Shown here: in pieces, positions 15,259 to 23,925 of the stretch
Numbering within the stretch: position 1 is the first letter of the stretch
Layout: every line of letters begins with the position of its first letter
NCBI GenBank assembly: GCA_029247685.1
Contig: JAQWKT010000054.1
Coordinates: forward strand, 1 to 37,473
Direction: 5' to 3'
Origin: Crocinitomicaceae bacterium
GTDB taxonomy: Bacteria > Bacteroidota > Bacteroidia > Flavobacteriales_D > Crocinitomicaceae
Length of the DNA: 37,473 nucleotides
Made by a program: the position numbers and the translations under genes
The notes under the pieces: generated by a model
What the model saw: only the letters and a program-made list of their open reading frames with translations
The model's database searches: none
What the model was told of the DNA's origin: nothing

Positions 15259-18101
15259 TCAGCATTCGCATAAGATTCAACACCAGGGCAAGAACAGACA
15301 AGGTTTCTATCTCCAAAAGCATTATCTACTCTTCTTACCGGAACCCAGTATTTAAATTCTTTTAAATAATCCAATGGATAAGCAGCTTCTTGGGGAGAAT
15401 AGGGATAATTCCAATTTTTATTAATGATACAGTCCGCATTATGCGGTGCATTTTTTAAAAGATTGTTTTCTTTATCTGCATGGCCACTTTCAATTTCTTT
15501 TATTTCTTTCCTTATTTTTATCATTGCAGCAATAAATCGATCCAACTCCTCTTTGTCTTCGGATTCAGTTGGTTCAATCATTAATGTGCCAGCAACAGGA
15601 AAAGATACAGTTGGAGCATGAAATCCATAATCAATTAATCTTTTAGCAATATCTGCAACTTCTACGTTTGCTGTTTTCTTAAATTCTCTACAATCCAAAA
15701 TCATTTCATGAGCGACAGTATTGTTAACTCCTTTATAAAGGATATCATAATGCCCCTCTAATTCACTTGCAATATAATTAGCATTTAAAATTGCAATCTC
15801 CGTAGAACGTTTTAAACCATCCCTACCTAACATTTTAATGTAAGCATAAGAAATTAATAAAATTAATGCGCTTCCATAAGGAGCAGCGGTTACTGGCTCA
15901 ATTCCTTTATCTCCTCCAACAGAAACTAATGGATTAGTTGGCAAAAAAGGCGTTAAATGTGCAGCTACACCAATAGGGCCCATTCCAGGACCTCCACCAC
16001 CATGAGGAATAGCAAATGTTTTATGAAGATTCAAGTGACAAACATCGGCACCAATATTTCCAGGATTAGTTAAACCAACCTGTGCATTCATGTTAGCACC
16101 ATCCATATATACCTGCCCTCCATTTTCATGGATTATCGAAGTTATTTCTTTAATACCCTCTTCGTAGACACCATGAGTTGATGGATAGGTTACCATTATG
16201 CCTCCAAGATTTTCTTTTAACTCGGTTGCTACTTTTCTTAATTCATCAATGTCTATATTTCCATTTTGATCACACCCTGTAACAACCACCTCAAAACCAG
16301 CCATCACAGCAGATGCAGGATTTGTACCATGGGCTGAAGAAGGAATAATCATTTTGTTTCGGTTAAAATCTCCACGAGATTGATGATAAGCCTTAATTAC
16401 CATTAGACCAGTGTACTCTCCTTGTGCACCAGAATTGGGTTGCAAAGACATCGCATCAAATCCAGTGCAAGCACACAAGTCTTTTTCAAGTTGATTAAGA
16501 ATAATTTGATACCCCTCTACTTGATGAAGTGGCACAAATGGATGTATGTTTGAAAAATGCGGATTAGAAATTGGCATAAGTTCGGAAGCCGCATTTAGTT
16601 TCATGGTGCATGAGCCAAGTGGAATCATGCTATGAACTAAGGAAAGGTCTTTATTTTCAAGCTTTTTAAGATATCGCATCATTTTTGATTCGGTATGGTA
16701 TTTATGAAATACCTCGTGATCTAAAATAATATCATTACGTAGAGAAATCTCAAAAGATGATGCTAAACTATTTTTTTCTGAAGCGGTATTATTTTCCATA
16801 ATAATGGATAATAAAAGAGAAACATCTTCAGAGGTATGTGGCTCTGCAAAAGAAACCGATATTTCGTTTTCATTTATAACTCGAATATTACACTTGTGTT
16901 TTTCACAAGCAAGTTGAATTTTTTTAGCTTCCACTCCTTTTAACCATACCGTATCAAAAAACACATTACTTCCTACTTGTATTCCATTTTTTATTGCCCC
17001 TTTAGCAAAATCTAAAGCCAAATTGTGGACATGTAGAGCTATTTCTTTAAGGCCATTTGGGCCATGGTACACGGCATACATCCCTGCCAATACGGCAAGT
17101 AAAGCTTGTGCAGTACAAATGTTTGAAGTTGCTTTATCTCTTTTGATGTGTTGTTCTCTTGTTTGAAGAGCCATTCTTAAGGCAATATTTTCATCAGTGT
17201 CTTTAGAAACACCAATAATTCTACCGGGCATGTTTCTTTTAAAACTTTCCTTTGCTCCAAAGTATGCTGCATGTGGCCCGCCATATCCCATCGGAACGCC
17301 AAAACGTTGAGTAGAACCAAATACGACATCTGCATTCATACCCCCTGGAGAATTAAGTAAAACAAGACTTAAAATATCTGCTGAAACAGCAACAGAAACA
17401 TTATTCAGATGCGCAGCTTCAATAAAAGAAGATAAATCGCCAATAACTCCATTAGCATCTGTATAAGGAATAACTGCTCCAAAATAAGAAGAATCAGCAT
17501 CAAACTCTTCATGATTTCCTATAACAAGATCAATATCTAGGTTATTTGCCCTGCCTTTAACTACTTCAATTGTTTGTGGATAGCAACGATCAGAAATGAA
17601 AAATTTATTCTTTCCTTCTTTTATCTCTTTTCTTTTTCGACTATTAAAAAACATAATCATTGCTTCAGCTGCTGCAGATGCTTCGTCTAAAAGAGAAGCA
17701 TTCGCAATATCCATTCCTGTTAAATCCATAATCATGGTCTGGAAATTCAATAAAGCTTCTAATCTACCTTGAGATATTTCTGCCTGGTAAGGAGTATATG
17801 CGGTATACCATCCCGGATTTTCTAAAACATTTCTAAAATTTACTGCAGGAACAATCGTTTCGTGATAACCAAGACCAATAAAAGATTTATAAATTTTATT
17901 TTTTTGACCAAGGTTAAAAAGTAAATCCTGGCATTCTTGTTCGGACAAAGCTGTTTCAACATTTAATTCTGATTCCAGTCGAATATGAGATGGAATGGTT
18001 TTATCAATTAATGAAGAAACAGAATCATTTCCTGTAACATTCAACATTTCTTTAATTTCTTTGTCTGAAGGACCAATATGACGCGATTGAAAATTACTCA
18101 T
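15255..18101 (-). CDS. gcvP: glycine dehydrogenase (decarboxylating), P protein
   Basis: A 948-residue fused P protein of the glycine cleavage system, which decarboxylates glycine and transfers the aminomethyl group to the lipoyl H protein. It starts MSNFQSRHIGPSDKEI, the conserved N-terminus. The PLP-binding Lys694 lies in HLNLHKTFAIPHGGGGPG in the second half. The dimeric layout is complete and the length normal (about 950). A TTG at 18131 would add ten residues, but it lies inside the -7 element TATATTTG, so translation there is implausible and the ATG at 18101 is chosen. Other gcv genes (T, H) are not in the window. It overlaps bshB1 by 4 bases. Confidence 0.97.
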   Translation of the reverse strand: MSNFQSRHIGPSDKEIKEMLNVTGNDSVSSLIDKTIPSHIRLESELNVETALSEQECQDLLFNLGQKNKIYKSFIGLGYHETIVPAVNFRNVLENPGWYTAYTPYQAEISQGRLEALLNFQTMIMDLTGMDIANASLLDEASAAAEAMIMFFNSRKRKEIKEGKNKFFISDRCYPQTIEVVKGRANNLDIDLVIGNHEEFDADSSYFGAVIPYTDANGVIGDLSSFIEAAHLNNVSVAVSADILSLVLLNSPGGMNADVVFGSTQRFGVPMGYGGPHAAYFGAKESFKRNMPGRIIGVSKDTDENIALRMALQTREQHIKRDKATSNICTAQALLAVLAGMYAVYHGPNGLKEIALHVHNLALDFAKGAIKNGIQVGSNVFFDTVWLKGVEAKKIQLACEKHKCNIRVINENEISVSFAEPHTSEDVSLLLSIIMENNTASEKNSLASSFEISLRNDIILDHEVFHKYHTESKMMRYLKKLENKDLSLVHSMIPLGSCTMKLNAASELMPISNPHFSNIHPFVPLHQVEGYQIILNQLEKDLCACTGFDAMSLQPNSGAQGEYTGLMVIKAYHQSRGDFNRNKMIIPSSAHGTNPASAVMAGFEVVVTGCDQNGNIDIDELRKVATELKENLGGIMVTYPSTHGVYEEGIKEITSIIHENGGQVYMDGANMNAQVGLTNPGNIGADVCHLNLHKTFAIPHGGGGPGMGPIGVAAHLTPFLPTNPLVSVGGDKGIEPVTAAPYGSALILLISYAYIKMLGRDGLKRSTEIAILNANYIASELEGHYDILYKGVNNTVAHEMILDCREFKKTANVEVADIAKRLIDYGFHAPTVSFPVAGTLMIEPTESEDKEELDRFIAAMIKIRKEIKEIESGHADKENNLLKNAPHNADCIINKNWNYPYSPQEAAYPLDYLKEFKYWVPVRRVDNAFGDRNLVCSCPGVESYANAE

Positions 18102-18128
18102 AGGAATCTTATTAAATAAATTGGTTTG

Positions 18129-18162
18129 CAAATATAAGGTACAAAACGCATTTTTTAAACAA
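18129..18162 (-). promoter_or_regulatory. promoter of the gcvP-bshB1 operon
   Basis: On the minus strand TATATTTG (18136-18129) is a full -7 match, preceded by TTGTTTA (18162-18156); TTTA-N19-TATATTTG or TTG-N23-TATATTTG both fit Bacteroidota promoters. It predicts transcription starting a few bases downstream, near 18122, and thereby fixes the gcvP start at 18101. Confidence 0.6.
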
Positions 18163-18228
18163 TAACTAAGTAATTAACAATCAAAATTGAAAGTGGTTTA
18201 ATTATATCAATAATTCAAATTTACTTTA

Positions 18229-18236
18229 TACTTTTG
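18229..18236 (+). promoter_or_regulatory. -7 element directly before the glycosyltransferase start
   Basis: TACTTTTG is a full TAnnTTTG match ending 4 bases before the ATG at 18241. If used, the transcript would have no or almost no leader. A matching -33 element is not evident. Confidence 0.4.
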
Positions 18237-18240
18237 CGAG

Positions 18241-18990
18241 ATGTTAAATGGAAAAAGAATATGTGTCGTTTTGCCAGCTTATAATGCTGTAGATACACTT
18301 GAAAAAACGTATAAAGAAATTCCTTTTGATATCGTGGATGATGTCGTACTTGTAGATGATGCCAGTAATGATAAAACCAGTCAAAAAGCAAAAGAAATTG
18401 GGATAAATCATGTCATAAGGCATGAAGAAAACAGAGGGTACGGCGGAAACCAAAAATCTTGTTATAAAAAAGCTTTGGATTTAAATGCTGATATAATTGT
18501 AATGCTTCATCCGGATTATCAATATACTCCTAAGTTAATTCATGCAATGACTTCTGTCATCGCTAATGAGGTATATCCTGTAACTATTGGATCTAGAATA
18601 TTAGGAAAAGGCGCTATTAAGGGCGGAATGCCTTTATATAAATACTTTGCTAATCGTGTGTTGACATTAACTCAAAACATTTTAATGAAACAAAAACTTT
18701 CAGAATACCATTCTGGATACAGAGCTTTTTCTGCTGAAATTTTTTCGAAAATTGATATTGAAAAAAATTCGGATGATTTTGTTTTTGACAACCAAATGAT
18801 CTCTCAGATTTTTTATGCAGGATATGAAATTGGCGAAATAACCTGCCCAACTAAATACTTTGAAGAAGCTTCTTCTATTAATTTTAGTCGATCTGTTACC
18901 TATGGATTAGGGGTTCTTAAAGTTTCACTTCTATACAGACTTTGCAAATGGAAACTTATAAAACCTAACTATTTAATTTTAAAATCTTAA
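18241..18990 (+). CDS. glycosyltransferase family 2 (DPM1/DPG-synthase-like)
   Basis: A 249-residue GT-A glycosyltransferase. The nucleotide-binding strand VVLPAYNAVDTLEKTYKEIP is at the N-terminus, followed by DDVVLVDDASNDKT. An acidic motif in MLHPDYQYTPKL is in the metal-binding position, and HSGYRAFSAE is typical of DPM/DPG-synthase-like members that act on a polyprenyl phosphate or glycan acceptor. There is no N-terminal membrane segment, and the C-terminus is only moderately hydrophobic. The product cannot be predicted. It starts a plus-strand run with cystathionine beta-synthase (4 bases downstream) and three more genes. The start is well supported by the family N-terminus (MLNGKRI). 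Confidence 0.9.
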   Translation: MLNGKRICVVLPAYNAVDTLEKTYKEIPFDIVDDVVLVDDASNDKTSQKAKEIGINHVIRHEENRGYGGNQKSCYKKALDLNADIIVMLHPDYQYTPKLIHAMTSVIANEVYPVTIGSRILGKGAIKGGMPLYKYFANRVLTLTQNILMKQKLSEYHSGYRAFSAEIFSKIDIEKNSDDFVFDNQMISQIFYAGYEIGEITCPTKYFEEASSINFSRSVTYGLGVLKVSLLYRLCKWKLIKPNYLILKS

Positions 18991-18994
18991 AAAA

Positions 18995-20356
18995 ATGAAA
19001 GTATTCAACAACATTATTGAAACAATTGGAAATACCCCATTAGTTAAAATAAATAAAGTTACTAGCGAAGTAAATGCAACGGTTCTAGCAAAAGTTGAAT
19101 ATTTTAATCCAGGAAGTTCTGTAAAAGATCGAATGGCAGTTAAAATGGTTGAAGATGCTGAAGCAGATGGAATACTTAAGCCTGGAGGAACAATTGTGGA
19201 GGGCACCTCTGGAAATACAGGAATGGGACTTGCTCTAGCTGCAATAGTTAAAGGATACAAATTAATTTGTGTTTCTACAGATAAACAATCCAAAGAAAAA
19301 TTTGATATTCTTCGAGCAGTAGGTGCAGAAGTAATTGTTTGCCCAACAGATGTTGCTCCTGAAGACCCAAGATCTTATTACTCCACCTCCAAAAGAATTG
19401 CTGAAGAAACTCCAAATTCTTGGTATGTTAATCAATATGATAATCCCTCAAATGCAATTGCACATTATGAGCAAACGGGACCTGAAATATGGGAGCAAAC
19501 AGATGGAAAGATTACCCATTTTGTGGTTGGAGTTGGAACTGGAGGAACCATATCTGGTGTTGGGAAATACTTGAAGGAAAAAAACCCAAATATAAAAATA
19601 TGGGGAATCGATACCTATGGATCCGTTTTTAAGAAATATCACGAAACAGGAATCTTTGATGAAAATGAAATCTATTCTTATATAACCGAAGGGATCGGAG
19701 AAGACATTCTCCCAGAAAACGTAAATTTTGATATTATTGATGGCTTTGAAAAAGTTACCGACAAAGATGCAGCTATCTACACAAGGAAAATGGCTAGAGA
19801 AGAAGGTATTTTTGCAGGAAATTCTTGTGGAGCAGCAGTAAAGGGTTTACTCCAATTAAAACATCACTTTAAAAAAGACGATGTGGTAGTTGTATTGCTT
19901 CATGATTCGGGCAGTCGATATGTTGGTAAAATGTATAACGATGAATGGATGAGAGAAAGAGGATTTCTAGAAGAAAAACCTATTTGTGCTGGTGATTTAG
20001 TGAAAAATCATTCAGACAAGCCATTAGTAACCCTATTTGCTGAAGAACTTGTCTCTCATGCAGTATCTAAAATGAGAAAATTTGGTATTTCACAAATTCC
20101 GGTGATAAAAGAAGGTGAAAATGTTGGGTCTGTAGATGACAGGCATATGTATGAACTTCTTGTAGAAAAACCAGAATTAAAAAATGCAGCTATATCCTCG
20201 ATAATGCAAGCTCCTTTTCCTATTGTAAGTGAAGAAACCAGCATTGACCAACTTTGTAAGTTAATCAATAAAGATACCGCTGCTGTTTTAGTTAAACTAT
20301 CGGATGGAAAAAAACACATCGTAACTAGATACGACGTAATACAGGCAATGGCATAA
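18995..20356 (+). CDS. cystathionine beta-synthase (PLP enzyme with CBS domains)
   Basis: A 453-residue protein with a PLP fold type II domain (about 1-330) and a C-terminal pair of CBS domains (about 340-453). The PLP lysine is Lys44 in NPGSSVKDRMA, the phosphate and substrate loop is EGTSGNTGMGLALA (69-82), and GVGTGGTISGVG binds the PLP phosphate. The HDSGSRYVGKMYNDEWM segment is typical of cystathionine beta-synthase rather than cysteine synthase. It condenses serine (or O-acetylserine) with homocysteine; the CBS pair could bind a nucleotide such as S-adenosylmethionine, but that varies within the family. It is co-directional with a BtuF-like gene 2 bases downstream. Confidence 0.92.
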   Translation: MKVFNNIIETIGNTPLVKINKVTSEVNATVLAKVEYFNPGSSVKDRMAVKMVEDAEADGILKPGGTIVEGTSGNTGMGLALAAIVKGYKLICVSTDKQSKEKFDILRAVGAEVIVCPTDVAPEDPRSYYSTSKRIAEETPNSWYVNQYDNPSNAIAHYEQTGPEIWEQTDGKITHFVVGVGTGGTISGVGKYLKEKNPNIKIWGIDTYGSVFKKYHETGIFDENEIYSYITEGIGEDILPENVNFDIIDGFEKVTDKDAAIYTRKMAREEGIFAGNSCGAAVKGLLQLKHHFKKDDVVVVLLHDSGSRYVGKMYNDEWMRERGFLEEKPICAGDLVKNHSDKPLVTLFAEELVSHAVSKMRKFGISQIPVIKEGENVGSVDDRHMYELLVEKPELKNAAISSIMQAPFPIVSEETSIDQLCKLINKDTAAVLVKLSDGKKHIVTRYDVIQAMA

Positions 20357-20358
20357 TA

Positions 20359-21150
20359 ATGAAGACCTTTAGGGATCAACTTAATAATTCCATTTATTTA
20401 AAACAAAAACCTAATCGAATTATTTCTCTTGTTCCATCACAAACAGAGTTGTTAAGTGAGCTTGGACTTGAAAAAGAGGTTATTGGAATAACAAAATTTT
20501 GCATCCATCCAAATTCTTGGAAATCTAAAAAGAAGGTTATTGGTGGAACAAAAAAAATAAATCTGCAAAAAATAATCGAATTAAATCCTAATTTAATAAT
20601 CGCTAATAAGGAAGAAAACTCAAAAGAAGATATAGAATTATTACAAAAACTTTATCCAGTATGGATAAGTAATATTTTGAATGTAAATGACTTAATTTTA
20701 ATGATTAACTCCTTTGGGGAAATATTTGAAATAGAACAAAAATCAAAAACTCTAATTTCTAGCATCAATACAGAATTAAAAAACTTAAAAAACCATTTAA
20801 TCCATAAAAAAGTACTTTATTTAATTTGGAATAAACCAGTAATTGTGGTTGGAACACAAACATATATTGATTCTCAATTAAAAGCAATTGGACTAAATAA
20901 TGTAGTGCAAAAAGCAAGATATCCAAAATTAGAGGAGATTGAAATAGAAAATCCTGATTTTATTTTTTTAAGCTCTGAGCCCTACCCTTTTCAAGAAAAA
21001 CACCGAAAAGAATTTGAAGAAAAGTTTCCAAATTCAAAAACTATTATTGTCGATGGAGAAATGTTTTCATGGTACGGGTCAAGAATTTTAAAAGCAATTC
21101 CATATTTTAGAGAACTTAAAAAAACAATTGTTGAGCAAACGGCATTATAA
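20359..21150 (+). CDS. BtuF-like helical-backbone substrate-binding protein, no signal peptide
   Basis: A 263-residue protein of the periplasmic-binding-protein class III (helical backbone metal receptor) type. The opening RIISLVPSQTELLSELGLE is the BtuF-type motif; then comes VIGGTKKINLQKIIELNPNLIIA. Later the second lobe has VLYLIWNKPVIVVG and NPDFIFLSSEPYPF. Relatives bind vitamin B12 or metal chelates for ABC transport. Here the N-terminus, MKTFRDQLNNSIYLKQKP, has no hydrophobic export signal or lipobox, and no permease or ATPase gene is adjacent. It may therefore be cytoplasmic and not part of a classical importer. It starts 2 bases after the cystathionine beta-synthase gene. Confidence 0.85.
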   Translation: MKTFRDQLNNSIYLKQKPNRIISLVPSQTELLSELGLEKEVIGITKFCIHPNSWKSKKKVIGGTKKINLQKIIELNPNLIIANKEENSKEDIELLQKLYPVWISNILNVNDLILMINSFGEIFEIEQKSKTLISSINTELKNLKNHLIHKKVLYLIWNKPVIVVGTQTYIDSQLKAIGLNNVVQKARYPKLEEIEIENPDFIFLSSEPYPFQEKHRKEFEEKFPNSKTIIVDGEMFSWYGSRILKAIPYFRELKKTIVEQTAL

Positions 21151-21179
21151 TTGCAATAAAAAAATAAAAAATAAAATCC

Positions 21180-21698
21180 ATGAAAATAATCGCAACACTA
21201 ATAACAGTCTTATTTATTTCTACAAATATAATTTCACAGGAATTATCCATTAACACCAAAAATGCAACCGTAGAATTTGAATTTGTTTCGGAACAAGCCA
21301 AAGGAAAAGTTTCTGGTTTAGAAGCAAAAATAGTATTTAATCCAGTAGACCTAAATAGTTCATCTATAGAGGGTTCTGTTGACGTTAGCACCCTGACTAC
21401 ATTTAATGAAATGAGAGACAAGCATCTTCAAAAATCGGACATGTTTAACACAAAAAAATTCCCGAAAATGATCTTTAACAGTTCTTCATTTTCTAAATCA
21501 AAAAAAGGCTTTAAAGCCAAAGGGAGTGTAACAATAAAAGGAACAAGTAAAGAAACAGAATTTGATTTTATTAAAACAGAAAATGGAATTGCTGGAAAAA
21601 TGACAGTTTACACGAATGACTTTAATGTTTTTCCTAAAAAAAATCGTGATGACAGTAAAGTAATTATCGCCATAAACCTTCCATTTCAATCTAAATAA
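21180..21698 (+). CDS. exported YceI-family protein
   Basis: A 172-residue YceI-like lipocalin-fold protein with a signal peptide (about 1-20, ending in IISQE). The beta-barrel segments are ATVEFEFVSEQAKGKVSGLEA, SIEGSVDVSTLTTFNEMRDKH and a late IKGTSKETEFDFI pair, ending in AINLPFQSK. The family binds polyprenoid-like ligands in characterised cases, with a periplasmic location. It begins 29 bases after the BtuF-like gene, and its stop shares a base with the rluF start (TAATG), so it is likely in the same transcript. The ligand is unknown. Confidence 0.88.
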   Translation: MKIIATLITVLFISTNIISQELSINTKNATVEFEFVSEQAKGKVSGLEAKIVFNPVDLNSSSIEGSVDVSTLTTFNEMRDKHLQKSDMFNTKKFPKMIFNSSSFSKSKKGFKAKGSVTIKGTSKETEFDFIKTENGIAGKMTVYTNDFNVFPKKNRDDSKVIIAINLPFQSK

Positions 21699-22426
21699 TG
21701 TCGGAAAATAAAGGGATACGAATCAATAAATTTTTAAGCGAAGCTGGTTACTGCTCTCGAAGAGAAGCTGACAAATTAATTGAAAAAAAATGTATCCTAA
21801 TTAATGACATCATTCCTGAAATGGGGACAAAAGTGCATGAAAATGATGTTGTGAAAGTTAATGGAGAAGTTATCGCCAAAAACAATTTAAAAAACACCTA
21901 TATTGCCTTTAATAAACCAGTTGGAATTGTTTGTACCACCGATACCAGATTTGAGAAAAATAACATTATTGAATATATCAATTATCCAAAAAGAATTTTT
22001 CCAATAGGTCGACTCGACAAACCTAGTGAAGGATTAATATTACTAACAGACGATGGAGATATCGTCAATAAAATATTACGATCTAGAAATCACCATGAAA
22101 AGGAATATTTAGTAGAGGTTAATAAAGAAATTGACTCAAACTTCATCCATAAAATGAGCAGTGGGGTTCCTATTCTTGATACAGTAACAAAAAGATGTAC
22201 GGTTGAAAGAATAAGTAAATACCGATTTAAAATTGTTCTTACTCAAGGATTAAACCGACAAATAAGAAGAATGTGTGAGCACCTTGGATTTAAGGTTTTA
22301 AAATTAAAAAGAATCCGAATCATGAACATAAAATTAGATATGCCTGTTGGTAAATATAGAGAATTATCAAAAAAAGAATTCGATATGCTAGAACAACTAA
22401 TTTCTCATTCTTCAAAAGAAAACTAA
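21698..22426 (+). CDS. rluF: 23S rRNA pseudouridine synthase RluF-like
   Basis: A 242-residue RsuA/RluB-type pseudouridine synthase. An S4 RNA-binding domain is at about 7-55 (INKFLSEAGYCSRREADKLI). The catalytic Asp107 is in PIGRLDKPSEGLILLTDDG. The QGLNRQIRRMCEHLGFKV and KLKRIRIMNIKLD segments, together with GVPILDTVTKRC, resemble RluF, which modifies U2604 of 23S rRNA in E. coli; RluB or RluE remain possible. The length fits. Its ATG overlaps the YceI stop by one base. The function is unrelated to its neighbours and probably reflects operon packing. Confidence 0.88.
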   Translation: MSENKGIRINKFLSEAGYCSRREADKLIEKKCILINDIIPEMGTKVHENDVVKVNGEVIAKNNLKNTYIAFNKPVGIVCTTDTRFEKNNIIEYINYPKRIFPIGRLDKPSEGLILLTDDGDIVNKILRSRNHHEKEYLVEVNKEIDSNFIHKMSSGVPILDTVTKRCTVERISKYRFKIVLTQGLNRQIRRMCEHLGFKVLKLKRIRIMNIKLDMPVGKYRELSKKEFDMLEQLISHSSKEN

Positions 22427-22468
22427 TTCTTTTGCTTACTTTTAACCATTATATATAAAATAAAAAAC

Positions 22469-22909
22469 ATGAAATTAATTTTAACATCCCTATTCTCCGT
22501 TCTATTTGTCGGATTAACTTATTCTCAAAGCTGTGTTTCTAAATATGTTGGAAATTATAAAATAAAAATAGAGCCAACAATTGAAAATGTGAAAAAAATG
22601 TCCAAAGAAAAAGGACAAGAAGTACCTGAAGAACAAGTTGAAATGATGACTAACATGTTAAGCAATTTCAAATTAACTCTTAATGATAATGAAATAATTC
22701 TTTCAGCAATGGGAAGAGAAAACAAACAAAACTTTAAAGCTCGAACCAATGCAGATGGAAGTTCTTGTGATCTTGTACCAACTATTCAAAAAGAAGCGGA
22801 TAAAGAAGCTTATCTTAGTATAATTGAATTAGATAAGAAAAGCATTATGATGAAAGCTTTTGGGAAAAGTGGAGACATGGATGCTTTTGTATGGGTTAAG
22901 GAAAAATAA
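22469..22909 (+). CDS. small secreted protein, copy 1 of a tandem paralogue pair
   Basis: Not a recognised family. The 146-residue protein has a signal peptide (MKLILTSLFSVLFVGLTYSQ) and a mature start of SCVSKYVGNYKIKIEPT. A conserved pair of cysteines is placed after the cleavage site and in SSCDLVP. It ends with AFVWVKEK. It is paralogous to the next gene (22921-23370). Shared features are Cys at the same early position, YVGxYxIxIE, a central FKARxN segment, CDL, and a final T/V-W-K-K/E. The mature part resembles small beta-sheet domains that measure or bind something outside the cytoplasm, but no function can be assigned. Confidence 0.65.
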   Translation: MKLILTSLFSVLFVGLTYSQSCVSKYVGNYKIKIEPTIENVKKMSKEKGQEVPEEQVEMMTNMLSNFKLTLNDNEIILSAMGRENKQNFKARTNADGSSCDLVPTIQKEADKEAYLSIIELDKKSIMMKAFGKSGDMDAFVWVKEK

Positions 22910-22920
22910 TTTCAAAAAAA

Positions 22921-23370
22921 ATGATTAAATATAGTTTAGTACTTTTTGTTTTTTTATTAAATATAGATGTATCGTATTCTCAAGGATGTGTAGACTCCTA
23001 TGTTGGTCACTACCAAATAAATATAGAAAAAGCCTATGAAAAGGCTAGAAATGAATACAAATCTAAGGGAATTAAAATTTCTGAAGATCAATCTATATCC
23101 TTTATTGATGCAGTTAAGAATAAAACTATGATTCTCAAGAAAGATTCGTTAATTTTCTTAAACAGTGACTCAACTAAACAAATCATTCCTTTTAAAGCTC
23201 GTATTAATAAAAACAAAAAAGATTGTGATTTAATTTCAAATCAAGAACCATTTGAAATGAACGAGCGTTTTTATACACTTGTTCGAATTGATTCCACTCA
23301 AATAAACCTTGAAAGAACCGGAAACCTTTCAAAAGACATGACTTATTTCACTTGGAAGAAAATAAAATAA
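22921..23370 (+). CDS. small secreted protein, copy 2 of a tandem paralogue pair
   Basis: A 149-residue protein with a signal peptide (MIKYSLVLFVFLLNIDVSYS) and a mature start of QGCVDSYVGHYQINIEKA. It aligns with the preceding gene over the whole length, with the early Cys, the YVGxYxIxIE motif, PFKARIN, the CDL and a final FTWKKIK. The sequence identity is low by eye, so the duplication is old or the copies diverge quickly. It begins 11 bases after copy 1 and is likely co-transcribed. It ends 24 bases before the convergent lipoprotein gene. Function unknown. Confidence 0.65.
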   Translation: MIKYSLVLFVFLLNIDVSYSQGCVDSYVGHYQINIEKAYEKARNEYKSKGIKISEDQSISFIDAVKNKTMILKKDSLIFLNSDSTKQIIPFKARINKNKKDCDLISNQEPFEMNERFYTLVRIDSTQINLERTGNLSKDMTYFTWKKIK

Positions 23371-23394
23371 TTTTTTTGAGATCAAGTAATCTAT

Positions 23395-23925
23395 TTACTC
23401 TTTTTTAATTATTTCATTAGCACAATCGGTTGCCAACTTTTGGCAAGTGGAAGAATTGCTAATTGCATCGTTAAATGAAGGAAATGTGTTTTGAATTATT
23501 TGGAAATAGCACTTCAAAAAATCTTCTTTTAATGGGCCAAGTTTATTTAAATCTGCCTGAATAGACTGCATTTCGTTGTTAAATTTTGCCACATCTTCTT
23601 TATTCCAAGCCCCCTTCATACTTTTTTTTGGACCATATACTTCATTAAAACAAAGTTTCATTTCTTCTTTAGCCTTGTCGTTACTCATCGCTAAGGTGAA
23701 AGAAGTGTAGTTGTTTTCAAGTTTTTTGAAAAGACAATCAATAAACATTTGTTTATTCTCTCCAAAAGAAGTCATATGCCCTTTTTGTTCTTCCTTTTTA
23801 ATGTATTGATTAAATCTTTCTTTGTCTTTTTTTGACCATTCCCCAACTTTACTTTTGTTCACCGAACAGGAATAAAGAAAAACTCCTGAAAAAACCAAAA
23901 AGTGAATTTTTTTTGTATTAAACAT
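23395..23925 (-). CDS. lipoprotein with internal duplication
   Basis: A 176-residue protein with a lipoprotein signal (hydrophobic residues 8-18, then LYSCS, lipidated Cys20). The mature part is two related helical units of about 70 residues. Unit 1 begins with GEWSKKDKERFNQYI, unit 2 with GAWNKEDVAKFNNEM, and each contains FIDCLFKKL or FLKCYFQII, then YTSFTLAMSN or FPSFNDAISN, then a Cys near the end. The Cys positions repeat, suggesting one disulfide per unit. I do not recognise a named family. The gene is isolated on the minus strand, convergent with the tandem secreted pair. Confidence 0.65.
   Translation of the reverse strand: MFNTKKIHFLVFSGVFLYSCSVNKSKVGEWSKKDKERFNQYIKKEEQKGHMTSFGENKQMFIDCLFKKLENNYTSFTLAMSNDKAKEEMKLCFNEVYGPKKSMKGAWNKEDVAKFNNEMQSIQADLNKLGPLKEDFLKCYFQIIQNTFPSFNDAISNSSTCQKLATDCANEIIKKE

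Noticed and set aside
18102-18131. N-terminal extension of gcvP from a TTG at 18131
   Set aside because: It overlaps the -7 element TATATTTG, so it would lie upstream of the mRNA start; the ATG at 18101 gives the conserved MSNFQSRHIG start.
23380-23405. Weak inverted repeat AGTAA/TTACT between the convergent genes at 23.4 kb
   Set aside because: The stem is short and A/T-rich, so it is not distinguishable from background in this low-G+C DNA.
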